Part shown: positions 19,001 through 29,100 of the stretch, piece after piece
Numbering within the stretch: position 1 is the stretch's first letter
Layout of the letters: every line of letters begins with the position of its first letter
Assembly: GCA_963542545.1 (NCBI GenBank)
Contig: CAUTWO010000001.1
Location: 62,001 to 126,000 of the forward strand
Direction: 5' to 3'
DNA: 64,000 nucleotides
DNA from: CALISC01 sp963542545
Lineage (GTDB): Bacteria; Bacillota_I; Bacilli_A; Acholeplasmatales; Acholeplasmataceae
Translations under genes and position numbers: made by a program
Notes under the pieces: generated by a model
Database searches by the model: none
What the model was told of the DNA's origin: nothing
What the model saw: the letters and a program-made list of their open reading frames with translations, nothing else

Positions 19001-22000
19001 GCAATTGATTGATCTGCCAGCCCTGTGCGGTTGAAGTCAACGTTGTAGGTCTTGGCTTTAAAGTAAAAAGTCAAGTATTGTTTTTCTAACTTATCTTCAA
19101 CGTCTATTGCAGTTGTTGAGTTGGCTGTAAACACTTCGTCGTGGTGGAAAGGATGTGGATGATTTGCTTTGAATTGAGACAAAGTTCTCTGTACATCTGA
19201 ATCGTCGCTTTTCAGTAGTTTACCAACTGGTTTTTCTTTTTGAACTAAAGCCTCTTTAACTTCATCTTGCGTGCCGTCTAAATTCTCCCAGATCGTTTTT
19301 AGGTAAACTGGACGAGTATTTATTTTCTCTTCCCATTTGGCTTTTAAAAGCAATGGCTTGGTAACTTTTACTAGGTAGTCAAAATCAAGTAAACTACCAG
19401 TTTCTTGATTTATCCAACCAACAAAACGATAAACTTTTTGTCCAGTTTGGTCTTTTTTAACAGGGTGTGCGATGTCTTTTAAAGTTTGCTCGTATTGATA
19501 CTCAACAGTCTTTTTATTTTCACCATTTAACTCACCTGAATTGTAGTCATAAACAACATTAAATTTACGGCGTACGTAGGTTAAGGTAAAAGTAGTTTGA
19601 CCGTTTGCCAAAATTTTCTTAGTTTCAGTTTGGGCAGGTAAATCAAAACCAGCAGTTAGGTATTGTTGTAGACCGTTTGCCTCAGAAACAGAGACCATAC
19701 TGTCTACTTTGCCAGTTTTAACTTCAGTAACGGTTCTTTCGGCGATTTTTTCAATGCCGGGCAGAACATGGTTAATCGTATAGTTAGCAGTAGCCACTTC
19801 TTCTTTAAAGTAAGCAACTAAAGTTGTGGCTTTAGTGATTTTGGTATTAGCAAAATCAAATGGAGTCACTTCTTTATACTCATTGTTCATCGCCGCCTTG
19901 TCTTGCCAGTGTACAAATGTGTAGGTGTAGCCTGGTTTCTTTAAAGCAGGTGCAAAATCTGGTTTTGCAACTTTTCCTTGAAAAGCAATGTCTTGAGCAG
20001 GTTGTGTTGTTTGCGAAACTCCTGAAAAATGAGAGTTATTGTAGTTTACTTCAAAGTTTACTTTATAAATTTTGCGGATGTATTTTAAGACAAAAGTAGT
20101 AGAACCATCTGCTTCAATAGTTTTAGTTTGACTTTGCTTAGCAACATCAAAACCTTCATCATAACCACTTAAACGGCTTGAATTGTCAACAGTTACTTCA
20201 CTACCTACAAGTGCTGATTTAGTTGAGTCTTTAATAATTTCATCAGACTGTCCATCAACTCCTTGGATTTCGTGTCTAATTGTATAGCGAGCAGTAGTTT
20301 TTTCTTCTTCAAAATAAGCAACTAAAGTTATATTGCTTGTGATTTTAGTGTTAGCGAAATCAAAAGCAGAAATTTTTTGGTAGCTACCGTACATATAATC
20401 TTTAAGTTGCCAGTGTACAAAGCGGTAGTTAAAGCCAGGTTTAGTTAAAGTAGGCAATTGACCAGGAACTGTTACCTTGCCTTCAAATTGCACGGTTTCA
20501 CTTGCTTGGCTAGAAGGAGTGGCGTCTTGAAAGTGATTTCCTTTATAGTTAACTTCGTAAGTTACTGTGAATCTACGACGTTTATATCTAAGAGTAAAAG
20601 TAGTTGAACCATCTGCTAAAATTGGCTTAGTTTGATTTTGTTGTTCAACTTCAAAACCATGGTCGTATTGAGTTAAACGGTTTTCACGGTTAACAGTAAC
20701 AAGAGAACCGATTTGTCCTGATTTTGAGTTATCAGAGGTTATAGAGTCAGCCTGACCAGCTAGTCCTTCAAAAACATGGTTAATGGTGTATTTAGCAGTT
20801 GTAACTTTCTGTTCAAAATAAGCAACCAGCGTTATGTTTTTAGTGATTTTTGTGTTAGTAAAATCAAAGGCTTTGATTTTTTCGTAGCGTACGTTCATTT
20901 CATCTTTAACTTGCCATTGTACAAACTCAAAGTTATAGCCTGGTTTAGTTAAAGTTGGGTTAGAAAGTGGTCTGGTAGCTTTGCCTTCAAAGTCAACTGT
21001 TTGATTTGGCACATAAGAAGGAACAGCACCAGGGAAATGATTGCCGTTGTAGTTAACTTCGTAAGTTATTGTGTATTTACGGCGGGTATAGACTAAAGTA
21101 AAAGTAGTTGAACCATCTGCCAAAATAGTTTTAGTTTGACTTTGGTCGGCAACTTCAAAACCAGTGTCATATTGAGTTAAGCGGTCATTTTTAGAAATTG
21201 TCACCTCAGAACCAGCAACAGCGGTCTTGGTGTTGTCTTGAATTACTTGGTCTTGAGTGCCAGCTATACCTTTTAAAACGTGGTTAATTGTATAGTTGAC
21301 AATACTATTTTTTTGCTCAAAATAAGCAACTAATGCCAGGTTTTTAGTAACTTTAAAGTTAGTAAAATCAAACTCAGGTTGTTCTGAATAGTTGCCATTC
21401 ATCGCAGTTTTGTCTTGCCAGTGTTTGAAGTCAAAAGTTTGACCGAATTTCTCAACTGAAGGGTCTGCAGGTTTTTTTACTCTACCTTCAAATTTAACTT
21501 TTTGAGTAGCAGGGTTTGGAGAAACAGTGGCGTTGCTAAATTGGCTGTCGTTGTAGTTAACTTCAAAGTTAACATCAAACTCACGACGCGCATATCTAAG
21601 TTCAAAAACAGTAGAACCATCTGCTTCAATTATTTGAGTTTGAGCAGGAGTTTTTAAAATAAAGCCGTGGTCAAAATGTGTTAATCTGTCGTTTTGATTA
21701 ACAGTAATTGAGTCTGCAGTTTTTGCAGTTTTAGTAATTGTAGTAGTTTTTTCTTCAATTTCACCTTGAATTCCTTCAAAGATGTGTTTGATTGTGTAGG
21801 TGGTTTCAGCAGGTGCAAAAACAGCGTAGACTTCAGTAGTTTGGCGAGTTATCACAACTTCTTGCACACCTAGGCCTGGTTTTGTTGTCCAGCCTAAAAA
21901 TTTCCAACCTTTTTTAATGTTGGCTTTTGGCTGAAACACAAACTTAGTGCCCGCTTGAACGAGTTGTTCAGGCCAAGTTGGGTTATTTACTTTGTCTTTA

Positions 22001-25000
22001 TCTGCATCAGCTACTCGCGGAGTAACAGATACTGTTGCTGGAACAGTTTTAAATACGGGTTTAATTTTTAAGTTTTTATTGTAAGCGACATTGCTATCTA
22101 GTTCTAGTCCAGTTTCTGAGTCTATTAGTTTTTCAAACACATAGTCGTTGTTTTCATCGCTTTCCTTTTCAACAGCAGTCATTTGATTTAGCAGTTGTTG
22201 AGAAATTTTTTGTGTGTATTTTAAAACTATGGTTTGTTTTAACTGATTTGAAATAGACGAATCTTTTAACCCTGTGTAGTCAAAGTCAACTGTGTAGGTT
22301 TTTACATTGTAGTAAAGTGTTAAATACTGTTTATCTTGAGTTGCAGTTACTGTCAAGGAAGTGCTAGATTTTGAAAAGTCAACTTGTGTTTCGTGGAAAG
22401 GATGTGGGAAATTTCTAAAAACTTCAGAAATTAACGCACTAATATCGCTATCTGAGATTTGTGCAGTTTGACCAACCACTCTTTCTTTTTCAACAGTAAT
22501 TTCTTTAGTTTCGTCTTGACCAGAAATTCCTTGCCAAATCATTTTTAAGTGAACTGGGCGTTTGGTGATTTCTTCTGTCCATCTAGCACGTAGGTGCATG
22601 TTTTTAGTTACCTTGATGTTTTTAGAAAAATCAATAATTTCGTTTGTCTCTTCATCTTCCCAACCTGCAAAAGTATAAGTTTTAACGCTTGCAGGGTCTG
22701 TTTTGGTTGGATGTTGTGTGTCTCTCAAAATTTGCTCATACAAATAGTTTTCAACTTTTTCGTGTGCTGAATTCACCACACCAGAGTTGTAGTTGAAAGT
22801 TACGCTGTATGTACGGCGTCGGTAATTTAAAGTAAAGGTAGTTTGTCCATTTGCCTCAATTGTTTTGGTTTCAGGTTGTCCATGAACTTCAAAACCTTCG
22901 TCAAATTGAGTTAGGCGATCGTTTTGACCAACAGTAACTGAGCTGCCAACTTGAGCTGATTTAACTGTTTTTTCAACATGAGTTTGACCTTGAGTGATGC
23001 CTTCAAAAACGTGGTTAATGGTGTAATTTGCAGTTGCTATTTTTTCTTCAAAATATGCAACTAAAGTTGTGTTTTTAGTGATTTTAGTGTTGAAATCAAA
23101 CTCGTTGACTTTTTTGTAAACGTTGTCCATCTCGTCTTTTAACTGCCAGTGTTTAAATGTATAGGTATAGCCTGATTTAGTTAAAGTTGGAGCAAAGTCT
23201 GGCTTGTGGACTTTTCCTTCAAATAAAATAGTTTGTTCGGGTTGAATAGACGCCTGAACTCCATCAAAGTGATTGCCGTTGTAGTTAACTTCAAAGTTAA
23301 CTGTGTATTTACGACGTGCATATTTTAATGTAAAAGTAGTAGATCCGTCTGCCAAAATAGTTTTAGTTTGACTTTGTGGACTTACCAAAAATCCTTGGTC
23401 ATATTTAGTTAAACGATTGTTTTCATCAACCGTAACTTCTGTGCCAACTTGAGCTGAGTTGCTTGAGTCAGAAATTGTTTCTGTGACAGAGCCATCAACT
23501 CCGGGCAGTACGTGGTTAATAGTATATGGTGCTTTAATAATCTCTTTTTCAAAATAAGCAACTAAAGTAATGCTTTCAGTAATTTTGGTGTTGGCAAAAT
23601 CAAAAGGTGTGGTTTCTTTGTATTCACCATTCATTTCTGATTTAAGTTGCCAGTGTTTAAAGACAAAGCGATAGCCAAGTGTGGTCAAAGTAGGCGCTTG
23701 TGCAGGTTTTTTAGCATAACCTTCAAACTCTACATTTTGACTTGGAACATAACTGGCTTGTGCATTGTCAAAATAATTTGAATTGAAGTTTACTTCGTAG
23801 TTTACACTAAAGCGTCTACGGATATATCTTAAAGTAAAAACAGTTGAACCATCTGCTTCAATGGTTTTAGTCTGATCTTGCTGGGCAACAATAAAACCAC
23901 GATCGTAGCCTGCTAATCTACTGTTTCTATTAACAGTAATTTTAGTTCCGGCTTGTGCAGTGTGTGAGTTTTCAGAAATAGTGCGGTCAGGTTGACCCTC
24001 GATTCCTTCAAATACGTGGTTAATTGTGTAGGTTGCAGTTACTGTTTTTTGTTCAAAATAAGCGACTAACGTTAGGTTTCTTGTAACCTTTGAGTTTTTA
24101 AAATCAAAAGGCCTAGTTTCTTTATACTGACCGTTCATTTCGTCCTTTAACTGCCAGTGTTTAAAAACATATTGAAATCCAGCTTTAGTTAAAGTCGGAT
24201 TTACACTTGGTTTTTGAACCTTGCCTTCGTGTCTAACTGTTTGGTCTGACTCAGTTGACGGATTAGCTCTAGGAAACTGAGTTGAGTTGAAGTTAACCTC
24301 AAAGTTAACCTTGTATTTGTTTCGGACATATTTAAGTTCAAATACAGTTGTTCCGTCTGGTTTTATTGTTTTTGTCAAAACTGTGTCTGGCGATAAAGTA
24401 AAGCCATAAGGTGCTTTAGTTTTATCTGCACTTAAAGTGACGTCTTCATTGGGTTTTTGGCCAAGCACAGTTTCTTCTTGGTTTTTATCTTCAATAAATT
24501 CGCCTGCTTGGTCAACAGATTCGTATAGTTTTTTAATTACATATTTAGTGTTTTCGACAACCAATGGTTTCTTTTTCATCACTGCTTTTAAAATTAAGTC
24601 CTCAGTAATTGGTTTGTCAAAATCAAATTTAGTTTCTTTGCCAGTTATTGGATTTACTACATTCCAGTAATCAAGTTCATAGAAATTACCGTCTTTGTCA
24701 AATCTAGTAACTAAACTTGGAATCAAATAATTTTTATCTAGTTTTTCACCGTGAGGATGAGAAAGTGGAAGCAATTGGTTTGCGTCTTTAGGAGTAATAA
24801 ACTGCACTGTGTGGTATTTTTGTGGTTTTGGAGTTTGTGGATCGTTTACTTTAACTAATTTTAAGTAAAGCGAAATGTTTTTCTCTGCGCGTTCTGTTGC
24901 AAAATCAAATTTTTCAGTCAATGCGCTGTCTTTATACCAACCAGCGTAAGCGTATCCTGGTTTTTGAAATAAGTGATTTTTAATAGGATCGCCTTTTCTA

Positions 25001-26028
25001 ACCACATCAAAAAACACGCGTTCAGCACCATTTAAGTAAGACACTGCAACTAAACCTTGTTTATTTAATTCATCGCCAATTTTGTCAGGGTCAAGAGTTG
25101 AGTTGTATCTGGCAATTAATCTAAGTTCAGATTTTACAAATTTCGGAATATCAACGTTTTCGCCAGGTTTTAGGTTAATTTGTTTTCCAGTTGGATCAAT
25201 ATAGTACCAACCTAAAAACTCAGTTAAATAAAATGGTGGTGTTTTAAACTGAATATCTAAGTTTTTGTCTTTAGGGTCAAAGACTTTAAATTGAGTGTTA
25301 GACTTCGCGATATAGTCAAAAACTTGAGTTTTTTGGTGTTGATTTGCAAAAATTCCAGGTAGCAAAAAGTCGTAAATTAAAGTTATATGGTTGTAGTTGT
25401 TGACAATAAAAGCGTGGCCGTTTGCTTTATCTTTATTAAAGACAGTTTCTTTGTCAAAAGTAAAGGTGTCTTCAAGTCCTTGACGGTTAAAGCGCTTGTA
25501 GTGTTCAATTTTAAGTAGTTCTTCGTAAATATGCTTATACTCAGAGACTAATTTATAGTAAGGCAAAATTATTGGACTGCGTGGAACTTCGCCGTCTCTG
25601 GCCTCTGAGAAAAATACACGCAAAAAATTAGAGTAATCAACAATAACGTCATACTCTTGTTTAATTCCAAATAGGTTTTGAGTATAGATTGTAAAAACTT
25701 CTGAGTCGTGTTGACGATCTCTAAAGTCAAAAGCCAAGTATTTACCTGGTTTGGCTTTAACTGCGGTAATTTTGCCAAAAGCGCTAGTTGTAAACCAATT
25801 TTCTTGGATACTAATAAATTGGGTTTTGGTAGTGTCTATAGTCTCTGGTACCACTAAACGCAATTTGTATTTTTGACTTGTTTTTTTAAAGCTTAAATTT
25901 GCAAGTCCACTAGCTTTAGTAAAATAAAGTTTAGGATGCGCAAAAATAAAAAGTGTAAACAAAACAATTGCGATTAAAGTAGTAAGTAAAATAGACGTTA
26001 TTAAAAAACTTTTTTGTTTTTTTGTCAT
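13096..26028 (-). CDS. Giant repeat surface protein 1 (4310 residues, MucBP/InlB-type repeats)
   Basis: The largest gene here. A strong AGGAGG lies before the ATG. The K-rich N-terminus and hydrophobic segment at about 9-30 act as signal-anchor, so the body should face outside. A conserved head (about 31-400) holds InlB-like G-W-Y segments, including K-P-G-Y-A-Y-A-G-W-Y. From about 488 to 3750 come some 15 copies of a two-domain unit of about 165 residues: a MucBP-like part (Y-T-I-N-H-V-x-E-G ... G-F-x-V ... T-I-x-A-D-G-S-T-x-F-T-L-x-Y-x-R-R) and an InlB/Flg_new-like part (V-N-F-E-V-N ... F-K-H-W-Q-x-K-x-E-M-N-G ... T-L-V-A-Y-F-E). Three copies of a longer module interrupt the array. The last ~255 residues (Y-P-Q-T-L-V ... 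Y-N-G-K-Y-F-K-F-E) resemble DUF6273. No LPXTG. Adhesion is the likely role, by inference. Confidence 0.85.
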   Translation of the reverse strand: MTKKQKSFLITSILLTTLIAIVLFTLFIFAHPKLYFTKASGLANLSFKKTSQKYKLRLVVPETIDTTKTQFISIQENWFTTSAFGKITAVKAKPGKYLAFDFRDRQHDSEVFTIYTQNLFGIKQEYDVIVDYSNFLRVFFSEARDGEVPRSPIILPYYKLVSEYKHIYEELLKIEHYKRFNRQGLEDTFTFDKETVFNKDKANGHAFIVNNYNHITLIYDFLLPGIFANQHQKTQVFDYIAKSNTQFKVFDPKDKNLDIQFKTPPFYLTEFLGWYYIDPTGKQINLKPGENVDIPKFVKSELRLIARYNSTLDPDKIGDELNKQGLVAVSYLNGAERVFFDVVRKGDPIKNHLFQKPGYAYAGWYKDSALTEKFDFATERAEKNISLYLKLVKVNDPQTPKPQKYHTVQFITPKDANQLLPLSHPHGEKLDKNYLIPSLVTRFDKDGNFYELDYWNVVNPITGKETKFDFDKPITEDLILKAVMKKKPLVVENTKYVIKKLYESVDQAGEFIEDKNQEETVLGQKPNEDVTLSADKTKAPYGFTLSPDTVLTKTIKPDGTTVFELKYVRNKYKVNFEVNFNSTQFPRANPSTESDQTVRHEGKVQKPSVNPTLTKAGFQYVFKHWQLKDEMNGQYKETRPFDFKNSKVTRNLTLVAYFEQKTVTATYTINHVFEGIEGQPDRTISENSHTAQAGTKITVNRNSRLAGYDRGFIVAQQDQTKTIEADGSTVFTLRYIRRRFSVNYEVNFNSNYFDNAQASYVPSQNVEFEGYAKKPAQAPTLTTLGYRFVFKHWQLKSEMNGEYKETTPFDFANTKITESITLVAYFEKEIIKAPYTINHVLPGVDGSVTETISDSSNSAQVGTEVTVDENNRLTKYDQGFLVSPQSQTKTILADGSTTFTLKYARRKYTVNFEVNYNGNHFDGVQASIQPEQTILFEGKVHKPDFAPTLTKSGYTYTFKHWQLKDEMDNVYKKVNEFDFNTKITKNTTLVAYFEEKIATANYTINHVFEGITQGQTHVEKTVKSAQVGSSVTVGQNDRLTQFDEGFEVHGQPETKTIEANGQTTFTLNYRRRTYSVTFNYNSGVVNSAHEKVENYLYEQILRDTQHPTKTDPASVKTYTFAGWEDEETNEIIDFSKNIKVTKNMHLRARWTEEITKRPVHLKMIWQGISGQDETKEITVEKERVVGQTAQISDSDISALISEVFRNFPHPFHETQVDFSKSSTSLTVTATQDKQYLTLYYNVKTYTVDFDYTGLKDSSISNQLKQTIVLKYTQKISQQLLNQMTAVEKESDENNDYVFEKLIDSETGLELDSNVAYNKNLKIKPVFKTVPATVSVTPRVADADKDKVNNPTWPEQLVQAGTKFVFQPKANIKKGWKFLGWTTKPGLGVQEVVITRQTTEVYAVFAPAETTYTIKHIFEGIQGEIEEKTTTITKTAKTADSITVNQNDRLTHFDHGFILKTPAQTQIIEADGSTVFELRYARREFDVNFEVNYNDSQFSNATVSPNPATQKVKFEGRVKKPADPSVEKFGQTFDFKHWQDKTAMNGNYSEQPEFDFTNFKVTKNLALVAYFEQKNSIVNYTINHVLKGIAGTQDQVIQDNTKTAVAGSEVTISKNDRLTQYDTGFEVADQSQTKTILADGSTTFTLVYTRRKYTITYEVNYNGNHFPGAVPSYVPNQTVDFEGKATRPLSNPTLTKPGYNFEFVQWQVKDEMNVRYEKIKAFDFTNTKITKNITLVAYFEQKVTTAKYTINHVFEGLAGQADSITSDNSKSGQIGSLVTVNRENRLTQYDHGFEVEQQNQTKPILADGSTTFTLRYKRRRFTVTYEVNYKGNHFQDATPSSQASETVQFEGKVTVPGQLPTLTKPGFNYRFVHWQLKDYMYGSYQKISAFDFANTKITSNITLVAYFEEEKTTARYTIRHEIQGVDGQSDEIIKDSTKSALVGSEVTVDNSSRLSGYDEGFDVAKQSQTKTIEADGSTTFVLKYIRKIYKVNFEVNYNNSHFSGVSQTTQPAQDIAFQGKVAKPDFAPALKKPGYTYTFVHWQDKAAMNNEYKEVTPFDFANTKITKATTLVAYFKEEVATANYTINHVLPGIEKIAERTVTEVKTGKVDSMVSVSEANGLQQYLTAGFDLPAQTETKKILANGQTTFTLTYVRRKFNVVYDYNSGELNGENKKTVEYQYEQTLKDIAHPVKKDQTGQKVYRFVGWINQETGSLLDFDYLVKVTKPLLLKAKWEEKINTRPVYLKTIWENLDGTQDEVKEALVQKEKPVGKLLKSDDSDVQRTLSQFKANHPHPFHHDEVFTANSTTAIDVEDKLEKQYLTFYFKAKTYNVDFNRTGLADQSIADILKRTNTFKHSNKISAELIEAMKKVQKPADDYNDYEFEKLIDESTGLELDVNTPYNKNIVVKPVFKTKPVLVSVTPKAADADVDKVNSQTWPVQKVFAGQPFSYLPLGTNIKKGWKFLGWTTLPGGPVQQITISRTTSEVYAVFAPTETTYTVRHILEGIENEIDEVVKETYGKAQTNDTVTISKGDRLTEFDSGFVVKTPSQSKVIQADGSTAFELRYERKTFDVNFTVNYNNRIKDASVSQNPETQKIKYQGKVKKPATNPTIEKPGRTFTFKHWQNELAMNGQYTEQPEFNFADHQVTQSLNLVAFFSEDISSAKYTIKHIIKGVDGSPDKEIIETKYAEINSQVTVNRNNRKDNYDHGFDVEQQNQTKKIEADGSTLFTLVYTRKTYRINFEVNYNNTYFSGATPSMEPDQIIGFEGRVKRPNNHPTLTKPGYTFKFIHWQLKDEMNGNYAKVSAFDFGNVQVNRNLTLVAYFESSAVNAKYTIKHIINGITGLTNNQEIVDNSRTAQIGSLVTINRENRLPGYDEGFIVDQQNQTQAIKSDGSTVFTLVYRRRTFTISFEVNFKGNHFKDVKTSSQSPQTVEYEGKAVRPAQYPTIQKQGFNYKFIHWQLKDDMNDTYRFVSEFNFNTKITKNLTLVAFFEETVTTAGYIIQHIIEGVDNVKTKTIEDPKVTVNVGTKVTVNRDNRLVGYDEGFNIADQTQTKIIEANTTTYFILRYFRKQYKVNFEVNYNGNHFSDVTESLEPSQTIKYQGKVRRPEFAPTMIKEGYTYTFKHWQLKTDMNGEYKEISAFDFSSTTVNQDITLVAFFEEKQTTVNYTLKHVLPGVDNIPERIELETKIGVVNSTVKVTEADRLARLEEGFELAPFSEEKKILANGQTSFVLNYTRKIFTVTYDYNGGEVNGNSHTTVQYKYEQIIKDVKHPTRLDPKAETIYKFTRWVNALDNSSISFDADNNPTAVTSDLTLKAQWQETQATRPVYVRLVWETLDNSPDEVKELPYPIDVTIGGKIDLKRFDSIIGEYLRNNPHPNHISDYTKSQNTVFELIVTKEKDKKFLTAYYKANTYTVKFYIYNETDYSSISDYIKNGETVKYSQTVSKKFLDELAQIKPITTDQYFDYEFDRFLVSGTKFDPTVAYNKNIYLEAKYKKKKVTVEITPIVDDDDLDKVENPTWPSIQATAGNYFRFNTNTNVKKGWKIVGWAYAPKEKPSDFIITRNTTKVYAVFAPDYTTYTIEHIFEGIEGDIPEEVRKVTRRAISNTYVTVDSKDGMWKYYHGFTVSDGLSQNIAPDGSTVFKLRYTRKVFEITWDRHFINHYYFSNQGLKINDMPTKLMLKYGAKIPKPLINPKIVFHGRTYTFKHWQDSKEMNGAYLETSAFDFSTYRIAGPVDLLPFFEVEIHRVNYQIVHYLEKQGESADLNDKYDEIIETKKDQLVELGAKYEAYPKLNNDLYFLDKSKANLLTADLTPGVNTTKVYQYYSLKSVTVYYKKETNDQYPEGVQVKMTRLVNLSRKLPDTDSKTFVGWSKYPDNLDGPLTKFAAPITDKSIYLYPVYLAKERDITYEIRKEKLDGEYETTKFKKDKAKIGSFYAAKYENPEPEKYEMTFSNPTITVHKDDHNNVVTIYLKLHVYKVTFNVEGAPQDLYQLYERRLKHGAPIGKVDISQVDYYGFDRLDFRIDGQKVAKHNLAYIETYLVTKNTEVSLKFGWYKETKYQYPQTLVENPGSLEAEEVSERTLNFNADGFDLVAKFSRVFVKDTQGNRYEKYNGKYFKFEDVIWKKLAKKESLMTEKIIDFSPYTISANRGWAGYEFKNSIFKAILKDIAAVMGISELTPPTWSNGDNALYPSVNPSKINKLIKEPTDYAKEILGPWPGKTTQIYRGIDFAKLIPASLTQYLSNWNFEDDKYNDQNKRQFAYLTAEVYKNYNGYIQGITGVYRQNSTYFSNTAYSMNFIGGVVPTRPYIYS
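15298..18546 (-). repeat. Super-repeat copy 2 within giant gene 1
   Basis: Five MucBP/InlB units plus the long module, from the E-T-T-Y-T-V-R-H anchor tyrosine codon at 18546 to the equivalent T-T-Y-T-I-E-H codon at 15297; 3249 bases (1083 residues). Same order of parts as copy 1. Confidence 0.8.
18547..21798 (-). repeat. Super-repeat copy 1 within giant gene 1
   Basis: From the E-T-T-Y-T-I-K-H tyrosine codon at 21798 to the equivalent codon at 18546; 3252 bases (1084 residues). Holds five MucBP/InlB units, then the long module (R-P-V-Y-L-K-T-I-W start; K-K-G-W-K-F-L-G-W-T near its end). Confidence 0.8.
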
Positions 26029-26116
26029 GTTAGTCCTCCTAAAAGCAACTTTTTTTAAATTAGGAAATACCGGTTTACCGATATTTTGTTTTTTAGAATT
26101 TTAATTTGATTCTGCT

Positions 26117-26145
26117 AACACCTAGGTTAAATAAACCTAGGTGTT
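26117..26145. terminator. Hairpin between giant genes 2 and 1
   Basis: Perfect 12-base stem AACACCTAGGTT/AACCTAGGTGTT with a five-base loop, in the 151-base gap between giant gene 2 (stop 26180) and giant gene 1 (start 26028). The minus-strand copy lacks a good T run, so it may only partly terminate or may protect a processed end. No clear promoter for giant gene 1 is seen in the gap. Confidence 0.5.
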
Positions 26146-26179
26146 TTACTTGAAAATTAAGTAGATTTGATTAAATAAC

Positions 26180-29100
26180 TTAAATAATGCGGCAAGGTTT
26201 GATACCAGCGATATTGGCAAATAGAATATGCTCATATCTTGTTTTGACTTTAGCGTGAACATACCAATCATTGCTATAGTTAAAACTTTTTATTTCATTT
26301 GTCCAGAAACTATATTTAGAATCAGAAGTATAAGTGATACCCCATTTTTGTTCATCAAAACCAGCAGTCATAATGGTTTTTAGATCTATTTGACGGTATT
26401 CGCGGACAAAACCAGATTTAGTGTTGCCGTAAATCTCTAAAGCGTAGTCTGTAGGCACGGTGTCATAGCGGTCATCATTTACCAGATCTAGACCAAAAGC
26501 CGATAAAGAATTTGATTTAGTCGGTGAATATAAAGTAGTGCCAATTATTTTTTCCATGTCTTTCAGCATTGCGCTGTAAAAAGTAAGATACCAATCATCC
26601 ATAGTAGATTGATTATAAGGTCCAACTAAGTTAAAAGGCGAGAAGTCAAGAATTCCTTTCACAATCATGCTGTTGGTTTTGCCACCAATTTTAATCCAAC
26701 GAACTGGTTCAAACTTAAAGTATTTACCGTTGTATTTCTCGTATTTGTTGCCTTGTTTATCTTTAACAAAAATACGGTTAAATTTAAACTCAATGTCTCT
26801 ACCATACGAATGGAAAGCAAGTGTTCGCTCGCTAATTTCTTCGTTTAGCAAATCAGCAGGGTTGACATCTACTTTGCTTTGTGGATACTCACCAAAAGTA
26901 TCTTCATAAATACCAGTGTGAATTTCAATTATGTAGTTTTTCACAATAACAGTATTTAAAAGATCTTCTTTAGAAATATCGCTGCCGTCTAGAGTAATTT
27001 TTAAAATTTGCCAGTGGTTTGGTATATTAAAATTAATATTTTGATTGCGGATTGTACTTCCGTGATATACGTGGAAATTACGTACGTCTGTTTTAACGTG
27101 TTTTCCTAAGTATTTAATTTCAATACTAGCCCTATGTCTTTTTAAATATATCTTATATGTCAATGTATTTGCATCTTGACCATCAGAACTTTTTGAAAAA
27201 CTCATTTCAAATATGCGTGGATCTGGATTAGTCCAATTTGGAGTGTAGTTTTCACCTTCATTAATTGTGTCAACATTTCGAACAAAGGTTTCGTCGTATC
27301 TATCGTCATACCAGAGTTGGGTGAAAATGCGGTAGTGAACATTATATTTACGTTTAAGTGGAAAACCAACAAGGCGGCTAGTTTCAGCCGTTGCTATAAA
27401 CTTATCGTGAACAGGGTTGCCAGGTTCATCTAAATAAGCCCAAGCTTGTATGTTGTAGTCTGAGTTTTTTGCTCTGTAGTGAAGCGCGATTTCATCAATT
27501 GGAATTAACCTAGTGCGTTTAGTTGGCCAGTTGTCAAGAAAATTTTTTTTACTGCTGTAGTAAACATAAACATCACTAAGTTTTAGTGAGTAGTATTGAT
27601 ATACTCGGATATTGTTTTTACCAGGATAAAGTTTTGTTTCAAGTAAACCTTGTTGGCCATTGTCAAAAAGTTCATAGTCATCGCCAACTAAATTAGTTGA
27701 TTTAACGTATGTAGCGCCTTTTTCAACTGGCCAGTCTTGAATGGTTTCAACAATCTCGTCAAACTGATTGTCAAGTTCACTTGACTCACCTTTCTTTTCT
27801 AAAAAGTGTACGATTTCAAAATTAACTTTGTGGACAGTTTCTTCAAAATAAGCAATTAGTTCAGTCTCTTCTATGATTTGGTCTTTAGTAAAATCAAAAG
27901 CATCTTGCTTTGTGTACTGTCCGTTCATGGATTTAGCCAACTGCCAGTGCACAAAAGTGTAGGTGCGGCCATGGAACTGAATAAACGGGGTCGTTGGTTG
28001 CTTAATTTTGCCTTGATACTGCACCATCTCTGAATCGTATTCAGAAGTACTTTCATATCCTTTGACTCTATCTTTAAAGTTTGTAATGAAAGTAACTTTA
28101 AAGTAATTGCGTTGATAGACTAAATTAAATACAGTAGAGCCGTCTGGTTGAATTTTTTTCTCGGTTTTAGGTGAAATTACGCTGAATTTATATCTGTATT
28201 CATCGCCTGGCAGTTTACTTGAATCTGGATATACAGAACCGTTTTTATAGCTTTCAGCTTTTTTGGTTTCTTTAATTGTTTTGTCTTCAATTTCACCAGG
28301 TATACCTTTTAAGATGTGATTAATTGTATAAGTTGTCTCGCCTTGCTTAAAGACAGCGTAAACTCTGGTAACAAAACGAGTAACTTTAATATCGCCAGGA
28401 TTTGAACTAAAAGTAGGAGTTAAAGACCAACCAAGGAATTTCCAACCTTTTTTAATATCAGTTGGCTCTGGTGTGAACTTAAAGACTTCGCCTGTATAGA
28501 ACTTCTGTTTCGGCCATTCTGCTAACTCAGCTTTTTCTAAATCTACACTAGAAACAGTTGGCGTAATTTCCATAAGAATAGTTTTTGCAATGTAAGTTGG
28601 AGTGATAGCGATTCGTTTGTTGTAGGCAACTGTTGGGTTAAACTCGTTGTCTTCAACCATCAGTTTATCAAACACAAAATCATGAATTTCAGTTCCAGGT
28701 TTTAAAGCAGCCTTCATTTTATCTACAACTTCAGCAGGCAGAAGTTGTGAGTACTTAAGGGTAATTGGTCGTTTAAACTCAGCAGGAAAAGAAGAGTCTA
28801 CAAGACCTGCGTAGTTAAAGTAAACATCGTAAGTTTCTGCTTTGTAGTAAAGAGTTAAATATTGTTTTTCAAAAGATGTAGTGACTATTAACTCAGTAAT
28901 TGACTTAGAAAGTAAAAGAGTTTTGTGGTTAGGATGTGGATTTTTATTAAAGAAAGCACTGATGTCACTTTGGATATCGTAGGTGCTTGTACTAATAAGG
29001 TCACCCACTGATTTTAAATTAGAAAGCGGAGTTTCTACTTCTTCGTCTAAAACACCTTCTTTAAGACTTTCAAAAATAAATCTTAAGTAGATTTTTCTAA